From positions 1,736,001 to 1,800,000 of the forward strand of contig CP046864.1 of the NCBI GenBank assembly GCA_039640495.1: a stretch of 64,000 nt of DNA. The letters are read 5' to 3'. Positions 55,809 to 64,000 of this stretch are shown piece after piece. Both the position numbers and the translations under genes were made by a program. Every line of letters begins with the position of its first letter. Position 1 is the first letter of the stretch. The DNA comes from Rhodobacteraceae bacterium IMCC1335. GTDB taxonomy: Bacteria > Pseudomonadota > Alphaproteobacteria > Rhodobacterales > Rhodobacteraceae. Under the pieces are notes generated by a model. The model had not been told where the DNA came from. It saw only the letters and a list, made by a program, of their open reading frames with translations, and searched no databases.

Positions 55809-57110
55809 GTGACGTTATTTGAAGAAATGGGTCTGCCCAAAGGTTTGGTGGCACAATTAACAGCTGCGGGTATTCACGAACCAACGCCCATCCAATCGCA
55901 CGCGATACCGCATGCGCTGAACGGCAAGGATGTTTTGGGGCTGGCGCAAACGGGAACTGGCAAAACCTTCGCTTTTGGTGCGCCATTGGTGACGCAATTA
56001 TCCGAGATGACGGGGCGACCCAACGCCAAAATGGTGCGCGGGTTGATTTTGGCGCCCACGCGCGAATTGGCAAAGCAAATCAGCGATTCGATAAAGCTTT
56101 TGGTGGTTAATTCTCCGATGAAGATTGGCTTGGTGGTCGGAGGCGTTTCAATTCGGCCCCAAATCGCCCGCGCGGCGCGTGGCTCAGATATTATCGTTGC
56201 TACCCCAGGCCGGTTGATCGATCTGCTTGACCGGCAAGCGCTTTCCCTCAGCGATACCCGTTTTTTGGTTTTGGATGAAGCAGATCAAATGTTGGATTTG
56301 GGCTTTATTCACAGCCTGCGGAAAATCGCAGGTCTTCTGCCAAAACAGCGCCAGACGATGTTGTTTTCGGCAACGATGCCCAAGCAAATGAATGAATTGG
56401 CCGCGAGTTATCTCCAATCGCCGGTAAGAGTTGAAGTATCACCGCCAGGCAAAGCGGCGGATAAGATTGATCAATCTGTGCATTATGTGGCGAAAGCCGA
56501 AAAGATGAATCTTTTGATCGAACGTTTGAAAACCCATGAAGGTGATTTGGCGCTGGTATTTTCGCGCACCAAGCACGGCGCGGAAAAAATGCTCAAAACG
56601 CTGCATAAAAGTGGCTTTTCGGCAGGCTCTGTGCATGGAAATAAATCACAATCGCAACGGGATCGCGCCATACGCGACTTTCGCGAGGGGGTTATCAAAG
56701 TCTTGGTGGCCACAGATGTTGCGGCGCGCGGGCTCGATATTCCCGATGTGCGGTTCGTTTACAATTATGATTTGCCCGATGTTCCGGAAAATTATGTGCA
56801 TCGCATAGGCCGCACGGCGCGCGCCGGCGCTGCGGGGCAAGCCGTTGCGTTTTGCGCGCCGGATGAAATGGATGCATTAAAGGCAATTCAAAAGCTGATG
56901 GCGCTGCGCATTCCTATTGGTTCAGGCCGCCCTTGGGAAGATATTGAAATTCCAGCAGGAAAGAAAAACGGCGCCCGTCCAAGCGGAAACCGCCGCCGCA
57001 AACCCTCAGGATCTAACTCGCAGGGGGGGCATTCTGCAAAGCCGAGCATGACGGGGGCACAACGCGCGCGTCAGCGCCGCAAATCAAAAGCTGCGCGCTC
57101 TGCAGCTTGA
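55809..57110 (+). CDS. DEAD-box ATP-dependent RNA helicase
   Basis: Second RNA helicase of the window, 433 residues. Motifs: Q motif EPTPIQSHAIPHAL, motif I AQTGTGKTFAF, PTRELAKQI, motif II VLDEADQMLDLGF, SAT, ARGLDIP and HRIGRTARAG, then a basic tail (SGNRRRKPSG). GTG 55809 with AAGGA six bases ahead is chosen over the ATG region from 55743. It differs from the 4014-5444 protein in the tail and in the ARRM-linker area, so the two are not a recent duplication. Confidence 0.9.
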   Translation: MTLFEEMGLPKGLVAQLTAAGIHEPTPIQSHAIPHALNGKDVLGLAQTGTGKTFAFGAPLVTQLSEMTGRPNAKMVRGLILAPTRELAKQISDSIKLLVVNSPMKIGLVVGGVSIRPQIARAARGSDIIVATPGRLIDLLDRQALSLSDTRFLVLDEADQMLDLGFIHSLRKIAGLLPKQRQTMLFSATMPKQMNELAASYLQSPVRVEVSPPGKAADKIDQSVHYVAKAEKMNLLIERLKTHEGDLALVFSRTKHGAEKMLKTLHKSGFSAGSVHGNKSQSQRDRAIRDFREGVIKVLVATDVAARGLDIPDVRFVYNYDLPDVPENYVHRIGRTARAGAAGQAVAFCAPDEMDALKAIQKLMALRIPIGSGRPWEDIEIPAGKKNGARPSGNRRRKPSGSNSQGGHSAKPSMTGAQRARQRRKSKAARSAA

Positions 57111-57185
57111 CCTTTGTCAACTGCAGAGATGAATGAATTTTGCGAGGCAGGCCAGCAAAGCAGAAAACGGTATTGGTGCTAAAAG

Positions 57186-58064
57186 ATGTCAGCTAAAAAA
57201 GGCGTTGATGCACAAGGCATCGTGTTTTTGGTGGGCTTGTCGCTTCTACTGGCGTTTAATCAGATCGTCATCAAGGTTACAAATCAAGGGTTTCAGCCAG
57301 TTTTTGCGGCCGGCATTCGATCTCTGGGCGGGTTATTGATTGTTTGGGCATGGATGTATTGGCGCGGCATTCCCATCGTTCTGGCGCGCCGCGTTCTTCT
57401 TCCGGGCCTTGGCCTCGGTTTGCTGTTTTCCTTCGAGTTTTTCTGTCTGTTTTTGGCGTTAGATTTTACCAGCGTGGCGCGGGCCAGTATTTTATTTTAT
57501 TCCATGCCTATATGGCTTGCGATCGGCGCACATTTTCTATTGCCCAACGAACGCCTTACTTTGCAGCGCAGCGTTGGATTGCTGATTGCTATGGCCGGCG
57601 TAATCTGGGTTTTGGCGGATCATGAAGCCGCGACAGAGACCCGTATATGGGGGGATATTCTGGCTTTGGCCGGTGCGCTTGGTTGGGCGAGCTTGGCGCT
57701 TTGCGTGCGATTAACAGCGCTGTCAAACGAGAAGCCAGAGGCCCAATTGTTCATCCAGCTATTGATATCAGCGCCGGTTCTTTTAATGTTTGCGCCTTTT
57801 TTTGGGCCCAGCCTGCGGCAACCTGAGTTGGTTCATGTTTTGGGCTTGAGCTTTCAAATCGTTGCAATCGCGGGCTTTGCTTTTGCCTTCTGGTTTTGGC
57901 TGATTAAGGTTTATAAAGCGTCCTCTGTGGCATCTTTTAGCTTTTTATCACCCATGTTTAGTGTGGTTTTTGGGTGGATCGTGCTGGGCGAGGCCTTAAA
58001 TGCGACGGTAATTTTATCTCTGGGCTTGGTCACAATTGGTTTGATATTGGTCAATCGTCGGTGA
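57186..58064 (+). CDS. DMT superfamily (EamA) transporter
   Basis: Ten-helix inner-membrane transporter, 292 residues, with two EamA domains. Visible signs are FAAGIRSLGGLLIVWAWMYW in the first half and SPMFSVVFGWIVLGEALN in the second (the conserved LGE near helix nine). The substrate is unknown. It lies 75 bases after the helicase, same strand, and may be cotranscribed. Confidence 0.88.
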   Translation: MSAKKGVDAQGIVFLVGLSLLLAFNQIVIKVTNQGFQPVFAAGIRSLGGLLIVWAWMYWRGIPIVLARRVLLPGLGLGLLFSFEFFCLFLALDFTSVARASILFYSMPIWLAIGAHFLLPNERLTLQRSVGLLIAMAGVIWVLADHEAATETRIWGDILALAGALGWASLALCVRLTALSNEKPEAQLFIQLLISAPVLLMFAPFFGPSLRQPELVHVLGLSFQIVAIAGFAFAFWFWLIKVYKASSVASFSFLSPMFSVVFGWIVLGEALNATVILSLGLVTIGLILVNRR

Positions 58065-58102
58065 AATTTCCGCCGCTACTATGCAAGAAGTTCATTGATT
58101 TT

Positions 58103-59527
58103 CTATGTACCACAAAATGTTGCGGTTACTTTCTCATGCATTTCTGGTGGCTGTCTAAGGTCCTCAAAATCATCAGAGGCGGTGAACGGGGAAGACAATG
58201 CAGCGTTCAAGCGGTGAAATTGGGTGTAATCCCCCGTAACAGCTGCGGTGATCATATGCTCTATCTTATGGTTGCGTGGAATAAGTGCAGGGTTTTTCGA
58301 CTGCATCAGCAAATGCGGATCTGCCTCGTCTTTTAAACGCATTTGCCATTTTTGACGCCAGTCTTCAAAGGGGTGGGGATCTGTAAATTCATTTTCCGGC
58401 TTACCGTTGGCCAGGGCATGAAAGGTGTTGGTGAAATCTGCCTGACCTTCTGCCATAAGCGTCAATAACGCGCTGATGAGGTCAAAATCTTCGGGTTGGG
58501 GTGTTTTCAATCCGATTTTGGCCCCAAACTCACGCAGCCAATACGTATTGATCAAATCGGGCATGGCATGAATATTTTGCGTGAAGCGATCTATGGCCGC
58601 CTCTGCATCGGGCATCAAGGGAATAAGAGCCGTCGCAAATTGCGCCATGTTCCAAACGATGATGTTGGGCTGATTGCTATAGGCATAGCGCCCGGTGCGA
58701 TCGATGGAGGAAAACACTTGGTCGGGATGATATATATCCATAAAAGCGCAGGGGCCATAATCAATCGTTTCCCCCGCAATCTGGCAATTATCCGTATTCA
58801 TCACACCATGTATAAAACCCAAGCCCATCCATTTGGCTATCAAACGAGCCTGCAGATCGATCACGGCGTTCAAAAGCGCATCTGGGCTTTGAGCCTGTGG
58901 AAAATGCCGCTCCACCGTATATTCGAACAAGGTTTGTAAGGCGGTTATGTCGCGTCGGGCTGCGAATACTTGAAAGCTTCCTACGCGCAGATGGCTTTTG
59001 GCAACGCGGGTTAAAATGCCTCCGGGATAAACGGCTTCGCGCAGAACAGGCTGGCCCGTTTCCACTGCGGCCAGGGCGCGGGTTGTCGGAACGCCCAAAG
59101 CGTGCATGGCCTCTGAAACCACATATTCTCTCAAAACTGGGCCCAGCCAAGACCGACCATCGCCATTGCGCGAATAGGGCGTTGGACCCGCGCCTTTCAA
59201 TTGGATGTCAAACCGCGCCCCATCTGGACAGAGCACTTCGCCCAGCAATAGTGCACGCCCATCGCCCAATTGAGGATTATATTGGCCAAATTGATGCCCG
59301 GAATAAAGCTGCGCCAGCGGCTCGGCCCCGGCTGGCATTTGATTGCCTGAAAAAATCTCCGCCAAAGTGCTTTCTGAGCCGCCTGTTATACCAAGGTCTT
59401 TGGCCAAGCCTTGATTATAAGCAATCATCTTCGGGGCTTTTACGGCCGTTGCAGGCAGCTTTGTGTAAAATCCTGCAGGCAGCTTTGCAAAACTGTTGTC
59501 AAAGGGAATTTGAACCGGAGTGCTCAT
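58103..59527 (-). CDS. selO: Protein adenylyltransferase SelO (YdiU family)
   Basis: Pseudokinase-fold enzyme that AMPylates proteins of redox homeostasis. Family motifs are YSGHQFGQYNPQLGDGRA, QLKGAGPTPYSRNGDGRSWLGP when read in order, and HGVMNTDNCQI with DYGPCAFMD, which carry the nucleotide-binding residues. It has 474 residues. The C-terminus ends TFCGT with a cysteine in the place where some relatives have selenocysteine or cysteine. It is convergent with the DMT gene. Confidence 0.94.
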   Translation of the reverse strand: MSTPVQIPFDNSFAKLPAGFYTKLPATAVKAPKMIAYNQGLAKDLGITGGSESTLAEIFSGNQMPAGAEPLAQLYSGHQFGQYNPQLGDGRALLLGEVLCPDGARFDIQLKGAGPTPYSRNGDGRSWLGPVLREYVVSEAMHALGVPTTRALAAVETGQPVLREAVYPGGILTRVAKSHLRVGSFQVFAARRDITALQTLFEYTVERHFPQAQSPDALLNAVIDLQARLIAKWMGLGFIHGVMNTDNCQIAGETIDYGPCAFMDIYHPDQVFSSIDRTGRYAYSNQPNIIVWNMAQFATALIPLMPDAEAAIDRFTQNIHAMPDLINTYWLREFGAKIGLKTPQPEDFDLISALLTLMAEGQADFTNTFHALANGKPENEFTDPHPFEDWRQKWQMRLKDEADPHLLMQSKNPALIPRNHKIEHMITAAVTGDYTQFHRLNAALSSPFTASDDFEDLRQPPEMHEKVTATFCGT

Positions 59528-59577
59528 AAATTTTGACCTTTGGCTTGTTCCTAAAGACTGTTGCCGAAACCGCGCCT

Positions 59578-60519
59578 TTATAAGCGCCCAATGCGCTCGG
59601 TAATCAACTCAAAAAAACCATCCGCGTCTAAATCGCCAATAAATGTGGCATTTGGGGGCCTTTCGCTGACCCGCCACCAATCTGCCACTGTCATCCCGCG
59701 GGTCAATTCAGATTGGGTTTCGATCATCACATTGATATGCCGGCCCGAGAACAGCTGAGGGCGCAGTAAATAGGCGGTTACGCATGGATCATGCAACGGT
59801 GCGCCAGCGCTGCCATATTTCTCTTTGTCGAACCGTTCAAAAAAATCTGTCATATCCGCCACCGCTCTGCCGGCCGGCGTGTTCAAATTGCGAAACGCAT
59901 CATTGCGATCATTAGTGACCAATGCCTTATGCGTCACATCAAGCGGCAACACAACAATTGGAACGCCTGATTTAAACACAATATCAGCAGCTTCTGGGTC
60001 AACATAAATGTTAAACTCTGCGGTTGGTGTTATATTGCCAACCTCAAAATAGGCCCCACCCATAAGTACAATTTCCTGCACCATTGGAACGATGTCAGGC
60101 GCTTTTTGAAACGCAGTGGCAATATTTGTTAGGGGCCCCAATGGGCAGAGGGTAATGGTTTTGGGCGCCGCTTCGCGCAGCGACCTGATGATGAAATCAA
60201 CCGCGTGTTCATCCTGAAGCGGCATTTTTGGATCGGGCAAACTGGGCCCATCCAGACCAGTTTTTCCATGGACATGCTCGGCGGTTACCAATCGCCGCCC
60301 GAGCGGGCGATCACAGCCTGCAAATACCCGCATATCGGATCGATTAGCCAATTCGCAAACGATACGCGCATTTTTCTGCGTTAGCTCTAACGGCACGTTA
60401 CCTGCAACCGCCGTGATGCCAAGAACTTCAAGTTCATCCGGGCTGGCCAAGGCCACCAAAATAGCCACTGCATCGTCTTGGCCAGGATCGGTATCAATAA
60501 TGATTTTACGCTTTGTCAT
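59578..60519 (-). CDS. Inosine-uridine-preferring nucleoside hydrolase family protein
   Basis: Hydrolyses the N-glycosidic bond of nucleosides for salvage. The calcium-binding DTDPGQDDA motif near the N-terminus and VLPLDVTHKAL in the middle mark the IunH fold; DPCVTAY carries the catalytic histidine region. The preferred ATG at 60519 (MTKRKIIIDTDPGQ) gives 313 residues; the frame extends to 60573. Substrate choice (purine or pyrimidine) is open. mazG lies 196 bases upstream with a hairpin between. Confidence 0.9.
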   Translation of the reverse strand: MTKRKIIIDTDPGQDDAVAILVALASPDELEVLGITAVAGNVPLELTQKNARIVCELANRSDMRVFAGCDRPLGRRLVTAEHVHGKTGLDGPSLPDPKMPLQDEHAVDFIIRSLREAAPKTITLCPLGPLTNIATAFQKAPDIVPMVQEIVLMGGAYFEVGNITPTAEFNIYVDPEAADIVFKSGVPIVVLPLDVTHKALVTNDRNDAFRNLNTPAGRAVADMTDFFERFDKEKYGSAGAPLHDPCVTAYLLRPQLFSGRHINVMIETQSELTRGMTVADWWRVSERPPNATFIGDLDADGFFELITERIGRL

Positions 60520-60570
60520 AATTTTTCCATTTGTTGACGTATCAGGATAGACTGGTGTTGGCTTTAAGGG

Positions 60571-60602
60571 CAAGCCGGAATGCTGCAGTGCCTCCGGGCT
60601 TG
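60571..60602. repeat. Imperfect hairpin between mazG and the nucleoside hydrolase gene
   Basis: CAAGCCGGA (60571-60579) faces TCCGGGCTTG (60593-60602): nine pairs with one bulged base around a 13-base loop. No T run follows on either strand, so it is not a standard terminator. It may be a processing site or a stabilising structure; the 196-base gap has no gene. Confidence 0.35.
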
Positions 60603-60715
60603 ACGGCGCGAAAGGTTTAATTTCATTCGGGCGGTTATCGGGTTCACAGCAGAGGCTGGGCGTGTTTATCTGTTGCAGACGATTGGGGTCGGGGCGCTGT
60701 AAGCGATTGCTAGGC

Positions 60716-61543
60716 CTAGGCGTTGCTGCGCTTTTCTCGTGCTTTCGCCTCTTCCCAAAACGCGTCCATTTCGGTCAGGCTGCTGCTTTGTGGCGTCTTT
60801 CCCAATTTGTTTAGCTCATTTTCAATATGCCTGAAACGGCGGGTGAATTTCGCGTTTGCTTGGCGCAGCGCGTCTTCGGGATCAATATTTAAATGTCGCC
60901 CTAAATTTACCATTACGAATAATAAATCGCCATATTCTTCCGCCATATGGGCCTGATCTGACGTGCTCTGTGCCTCAACCAACTCGGCCGCTTCTTCTTT
61001 GATTTTTTCCAAAACATGCCCAATTTCGGGCCAATCAAACCCCACCAGCGCGGCGCGTTTTTGCAATTTAACCGCCCGCATTAATGCGGGCAACGCCAAG
61101 GCCACATCGTCTAAAGCGCCTGATTTGGATTTGCTGACCCGCTCGGCCGCCTTCAGCTTCTCCCAATCTTGCGTTTGTTCTACACTCGATTTCTCGCGGC
61201 TTTCATCACCGAACACATGCGGGTGCCTGCGCAGCATTTTATCGCTGATCCCATTGGCAATGTCATCAAAGTTAAATAGGTTTTTTTCTTCAGCGATTTG
61301 CGCGTGATAGACCGCCTGGAGCAATAAATCGCCCAACTCATCTCGCAAGTCATCCCAATCTTTGCGGGCAATTGCATCCGCCACTTCATAGGCTTCTTCC
61401 ACCGTGTAGGGCGCGATGCTTTCAAAGCTTTGCTCAATATCCCACGGGCATCCGGTTTCTGGATTGCGCAGCGCGCGCATGATTTCCAAAAGCCGCGGCA
61501 TACCGCCTTTGGGATCAGAAATAATATTTTTATCAAAGCCCAT
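60716..61543 (-). CDS. mazG: Nucleoside triphosphate pyrophosphohydrolase MazG
   Basis: House-cleaning enzyme that hydrolyses non-canonical or excess NTPs. Two MazG domains are seen, with YTVEEAYEVADAIARKDWDDL and DELGDLLLQAVYHAQ in the first and AHMAEEYGDLLFVMVNLGRHL in the second; the conserved EExxE/ExxD acidic clusters are present. It has 275 residues. It is divergent from the M20 hydrolase, sharing a 62-base spacer. Confidence 0.93.
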   Translation of the reverse strand: MGFDKNIISDPKGGMPRLLEIMRALRNPETGCPWDIEQSFESIAPYTVEEAYEVADAIARKDWDDLRDELGDLLLQAVYHAQIAEEKNLFNFDDIANGISDKMLRRHPHVFGDESREKSSVEQTQDWEKLKAAERVSKSKSGALDDVALALPALMRAVKLQKRAALVGFDWPEIGHVLEKIKEEAAELVEAQSTSDQAHMAEEYGDLLFVMVNLGRHLNIDPEDALRQANAKFTRRFRHIENELNKLGKTPQSSSLTEMDAFWEEAKAREKRSNA

Positions 61544-61605
61544 TGCGTGCCTTTCATTCTTGCTATCTGATGTTGTTTAAACCCTGCCTTAAAGGAGATA
61601 ACAAG

Positions 61606-62769
61606 ATGCCGGTGATTAACCGTATTGCCGCCTTTGCTGATGATATGAAAGGCTGGAGGCGGCATTTACACCAAATGCCCGAATTGGGGCTTGAATGCCA
61701 TAAAACTGCGGCATTTGTCGCCGATAAGCTTAGCGCGTTTGGAATTTCTGAAATTCATCAAGGCATTGCAAAAACTGGGATCGTTGCGATTATCGAAGGG
61801 CAGGCTCCTGGTCCAACAATTGGCTTGCGTGCTGACATGGATGCATTGCCTCTCAGTGAAGAAACAGGCGTTGACTGGGGCTCAAAAGAGCCCGGAAAAA
61901 TGCACGCTTGCGGGCATGATGGGCATACAACCATGTTGCTCGGAGCAGCAAAATACCTCGCGGAAACGCGCAATTTCAAAGGCCGGGTGGCGTTGATTTT
62001 TCAACCCGATGAAGAGCAAAATGGCGGCGCCGAAATTATGGTGAATGAAGGTATTTTGGATCGGTTTGAAATTGATCAGGTTTATGGGATCCACAATGCG
62101 CCGGGGCATCCTTTGGGCAGTTTTTATACGATGCCGGGCCCGATTATGGCAGGGGCTGATAATTTTGATATTCATATCACAGGTCAGGGTGGGCATGGGG
62201 CTTATCCTCAAGATACCAAAGACCCCGTGATTGCGGCAGTAGGGATTGCTCAAGCTTTGCAAATGATTGTCAGCCGAAATGCGCGGGCGTTTGACCAGCT
62301 TGTGGTTTCGGTCACCCAAATTCACAGCGGCACCGTTGGAAATATTATACCGCAAACTGCCTTTTTAAACGGCACGGTTCGAACGTTTGACCCTGAGGTT
62401 CAAAATATGGTCAAGAGCCGTATGGCCGAGATTGTTGCGGGGCAGGCGGCTAGCTATGGCGTTGACGCGCGCCTTGTCTATGAAGAAGGCTATCCCCCCA
62501 CAGTTAACGATCCAGAAAAGGCTGCATTCGCGGCCAATGTGGCGCGCCAAGTCGCGGCTGATGGGAATGTTTTAGAAAATGCAGGGCAGGAAATGGGCGC
62601 AGAAGATTTTAGCTATATGCTTCAAAAGCGCCCGGGTGCTTATCTGTTTCTTGGGATCGGAGAGGCCGCTGGCTTGCACAGCCCAAATTATGATTTCAAC
62701 GATGACGCTGCGCCTTATGGCGCGTCGTTCTTTGCGCGTTTGGTGGAAAATGCCCAACCTTTAGGGTAA
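61606..62769 (+). CDS. M20 family amidohydrolase (hippurate/N-acyl-amino-acid hydrolase type)
   Basis: Metal-dependent amidohydrolase of 387 residues. Metal ligands and catalytic residues: HACGHDGHTTMLLG, the acidic pair in FQPDEEQNGGAE, and GAEDFSYMLQ; LRADMDALPL precedes them. The dimerisation domain is in the middle. ATG 61606 has AAGGAG eight bases ahead; the frame runs upstream to 61543. It is probably coordinated with the agmatinase downstream, both hydrolysing C-N bonds in amino-acid or polyamine catabolism (inference). Confidence 0.9.
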   Translation: MPVINRIAAFADDMKGWRRHLHQMPELGLECHKTAAFVADKLSAFGISEIHQGIAKTGIVAIIEGQAPGPTIGLRADMDALPLSEETGVDWGSKEPGKMHACGHDGHTTMLLGAAKYLAETRNFKGRVALIFQPDEEQNGGAEIMVNEGILDRFEIDQVYGIHNAPGHPLGSFYTMPGPIMAGADNFDIHITGQGGHGAYPQDTKDPVIAAVGIAQALQMIVSRNARAFDQLVVSVTQIHSGTVGNIIPQTAFLNGTVRTFDPEVQNMVKSRMAEIVAGQAASYGVDARLVYEEGYPPTVNDPEKAAFAANVARQVAADGNVLENAGQEMGAEDFSYMLQKRPGAYLFLGIGEAAGLHSPNYDFNDDAAPYGASFFARLVENAQPLG

Positions 62770-62809
62770 TCTTACCACCCGTTCATGATTCACAAAAAGG
62801 AACTTTATT

Positions 62810-63769
62810 ATGGCGCTAAGCGAGTCAAAAACTCAAATAGACCACGCGTTTACCCGCCACGACGATAAAGGGCTTAGTTTTGAGAACGCGTTTGGCGGTG
62901 CCACGTCATTTTTACGGCGTCGGTATACAAAAGATCTAAGCGGGGTTGATCTGGCGGTTACCGGAATTCCTTTTGATCAGGCCGTCACCAATCGCCCTGG
63001 CGCGCGGTTTGGCCCACGCGCCATTCGAGAGGCCAGCAGCTTGCAGCCCTTTGACCCGCCCTACGGGTGGGACTTTGATCCAATGAGCTTGTTTAACATC
63101 GTAGACTATGGCGATTTGGCATTTGATTATGCCGATGTGGCGGCGTTTCCGAAACGTTTAAAGCAGCATATTGAAACGATCTTGAAAGCGGATGTGGCCA
63201 GTATTGCTTTGGGCGGCGATCATTATATCAGTTTTCCGATTTTGCAGGCTTACGCTGAAAAATACGGCCCGCTTTCCTTGCTACAATTTGATGCGCATTC
63301 TGATACATGGCCAGATGATCAAATAGATCGCATTGACCATGGCACTATGTTTTACAAAGCTGTGAAGCTTGGCTTGATTGATCCTGAGAGCTCGGTGCAA
63401 GTGGGCATTCGCACGCATAATGCCGATACGCTGGGCGTTCATATTATCGATGCGCGCGCGGTTGAAGAGATGGGCGCGGCAGCGGTTGCGCAAAAAATTA
63501 AAACAATTTTGGGAAATAAGCCTACCTATCTCAGTTTTGATATTGATTGCCTTGATCCTGCATTTGCCTCGGGAACTGGTACGCCGGTTTGGGGGGGGCT
63601 ATCCTCGCGGCAGGCGGCCTCAATTCTGCGCGATATAGCGGGCATCAATATGGTGGGGGGCGATGTGGTGGAAGTGTCTCCGCAATATGATACCAGCGGC
63701 GCGACCGCGGTTGCCGGCGCACATATAGCTCTTGAATTGATTTGTATCTGGGCCGCAACGCGCGTTTGA
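62810..63769 (+). CDS. speB: Agmatinase
   Basis: Manganese ureohydrolase that turns agmatine into putrescine and urea. Ligand motifs are [19 protein letters not shown] and [36 protein letters not shown] is the conserved N-terminal substrate loop when read in order. It has 319 residues, which fits agmatinase or a guanidinobutyrase; the two cannot be separated from sequence. AAGGAA precedes the ATG. It lies 40 bases after the amidohydrolase. Confidence 0.92.
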   Translation: MALSESKTQIDHAFTRHDDKGLSFENAFGGATSFLRRRYTKDLSGVDLAVTGIPFDQAVTNRPGARFGPRAIREASSLQPFDPPYGWDFDPMSLFNIVDYGDLAFDYADVAAFPKRLKQHIETILKADVASIALGGDHYISFPILQAYAEKYGPLSLLQFDAHSDTWPDDQIDRIDHGTMFYKAVKLGLIDPESSVQVGIRTHNADTLGVHIIDARAVEEMGAAAVAQKIKTILGNKPTYLSFDIDCLDPAFASGTGTPVWGGLSSRQAASILRDIAGINMVGGDVVEVSPQYDTSGATAVAGAHIALELICIWAATRV

Positions 63770-63842
63770 CTTTCCCTGCAGCCGTGATTTGCGAGGCAGA
63801 ACAGCCCTTGACCTGCAGCAGGGAATATATCACATCTCAGCC

Positions 63843-64000
63843 ATGGTACCTGTCGATAAATTACAATTGATCCAGCAGCGCTTTCAGTATCTGGAAGCCA
63901 AAATGAATGATGGCGTATCTGGGGATGAGATTGCCAAGCTAGGCCGCGAATATTCTGATTTAAAGCCCGTTATCGACAGTATTGAAGAATATTTTCAGAC
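63843..64000 (+). CDS. prfA: Peptide chain release factor 1, N-terminal part
   Basis: Recognises UAA and UAG stop codons. The frame from ATG 63843 to the window end reads [20 protein letters not shown], with [18 protein letters not shown] after it: the N-terminal coiled-coil start of RF1 in Rhodobacterales. Only 52 residues are present; the GGQ and PxT motifs lie beyond the window. An eight-base inverted repeat flanks the spacer upstream (63772-63825). Together with prfC at 6405 the window contains two of the three release factors. Confidence 0.85.
   Translation, partial: MVPVDKLQLIQQRFQYLEAKMNDGVSGDEIAKLGREYSDLKPVIDSIEEYFQ

Overview
The window is chromosomal DNA from an alphaproteobacterium of the Rhodobacteraceae, most likely the Roseobacter lineage. 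Evidence: the gene orders nuoN-birA-coaX-rnj, dnaB-alr-mlaE-mlaF-radA-cvpA-purF and siroheme synthase-DUF2849-sulfite reductase-DUF934-fpr; an Entner-Doudoroff pair (edd-eda); a C4-dicarboxylate-type TRAP transporter; CoxD/CoxE/XdhC accessory genes of molybdenum hydroxylases; and a Fur/Mur protein without CxxC zinc sites. By eye GC content is about one half, low for the family, which together with cox genes would fit a pelagic roseobacter (a Planktomarina-like organism is a guess, not shown). No rRNA, tRNA, CRISPR array, prophage, insertion sequence or defence island was recognised. Almost all of it is dense core genome.

Layout. 1-3980 (+): end of nuoN, birA, coaX, rnj. 4014-8012 (-): a DEAD-box helicase and prfC, separated by a gene-poor 960-base stretch. 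8131-10135 (+): an atypical SDR and an orphan FbpC-type ABC ATPase. 10411-12816 (+): tatA, tatB, tatC and a DUF815 ATPase, convergent with a LysM/M23 lipoprotein, pcm and surE (-). 15608-26145 (-): SDR, purF, cvpA, radA, mlaF, mlaE, alr, dnaB, pyrE, pyrC. 26361-30624 (+): coxD, coxE, xdhC-type and molybdopterin-binding genes. 30718-36105 (-): infC with a non-canonical ATA start, then the sulfite-reduction operon, divergent from an Lrp regulator. 36704-37888 (-): a cytochrome P450. 38362-41506 (+): dctP-dctQ-dctM. 41572-44994: tpiA, an iron/2-oxoglutarate oxygenase, two Fe-S assembly factors and bpt. 45107-48161 (+): glnE and a small overlapping gene. 48239-50703 (-): eda and edd, with a perfect LacI-type palindrome before edd. 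50831-64000: RlmI-type methyltransferase, PIN protein, eno, DMT transporter, fur/mur, second DEAD-box helicase, second DMT transporter, selO, nucleoside hydrolase, mazG, M20 amidohydrolase, agmatinase and the start of prfA.

What stands out is loss and re-use within conserved neighbourhoods rather than a new system. (1) The LysM/M23 lipoprotein is frameshifted in a six-base homopolymer, and the lost C-terminus can be read in the next frame. (2) The cox-linked molybdopterin-binding protein stops exactly where relatives continue into a nucleotidyltransferase domain. (3) The sulfite-reduction operon lacks the cysH expected between cysI and DUF934. (4) Cox maturation genes sit without coxMSL. (5) infC starts with ATA behind a well-placed Shine-Dalgarno sequence. 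(6) Two SDR proteins have substituted catalytic residues. All functions are inferred from sequence motifs and neighbourhood; no searches were run.
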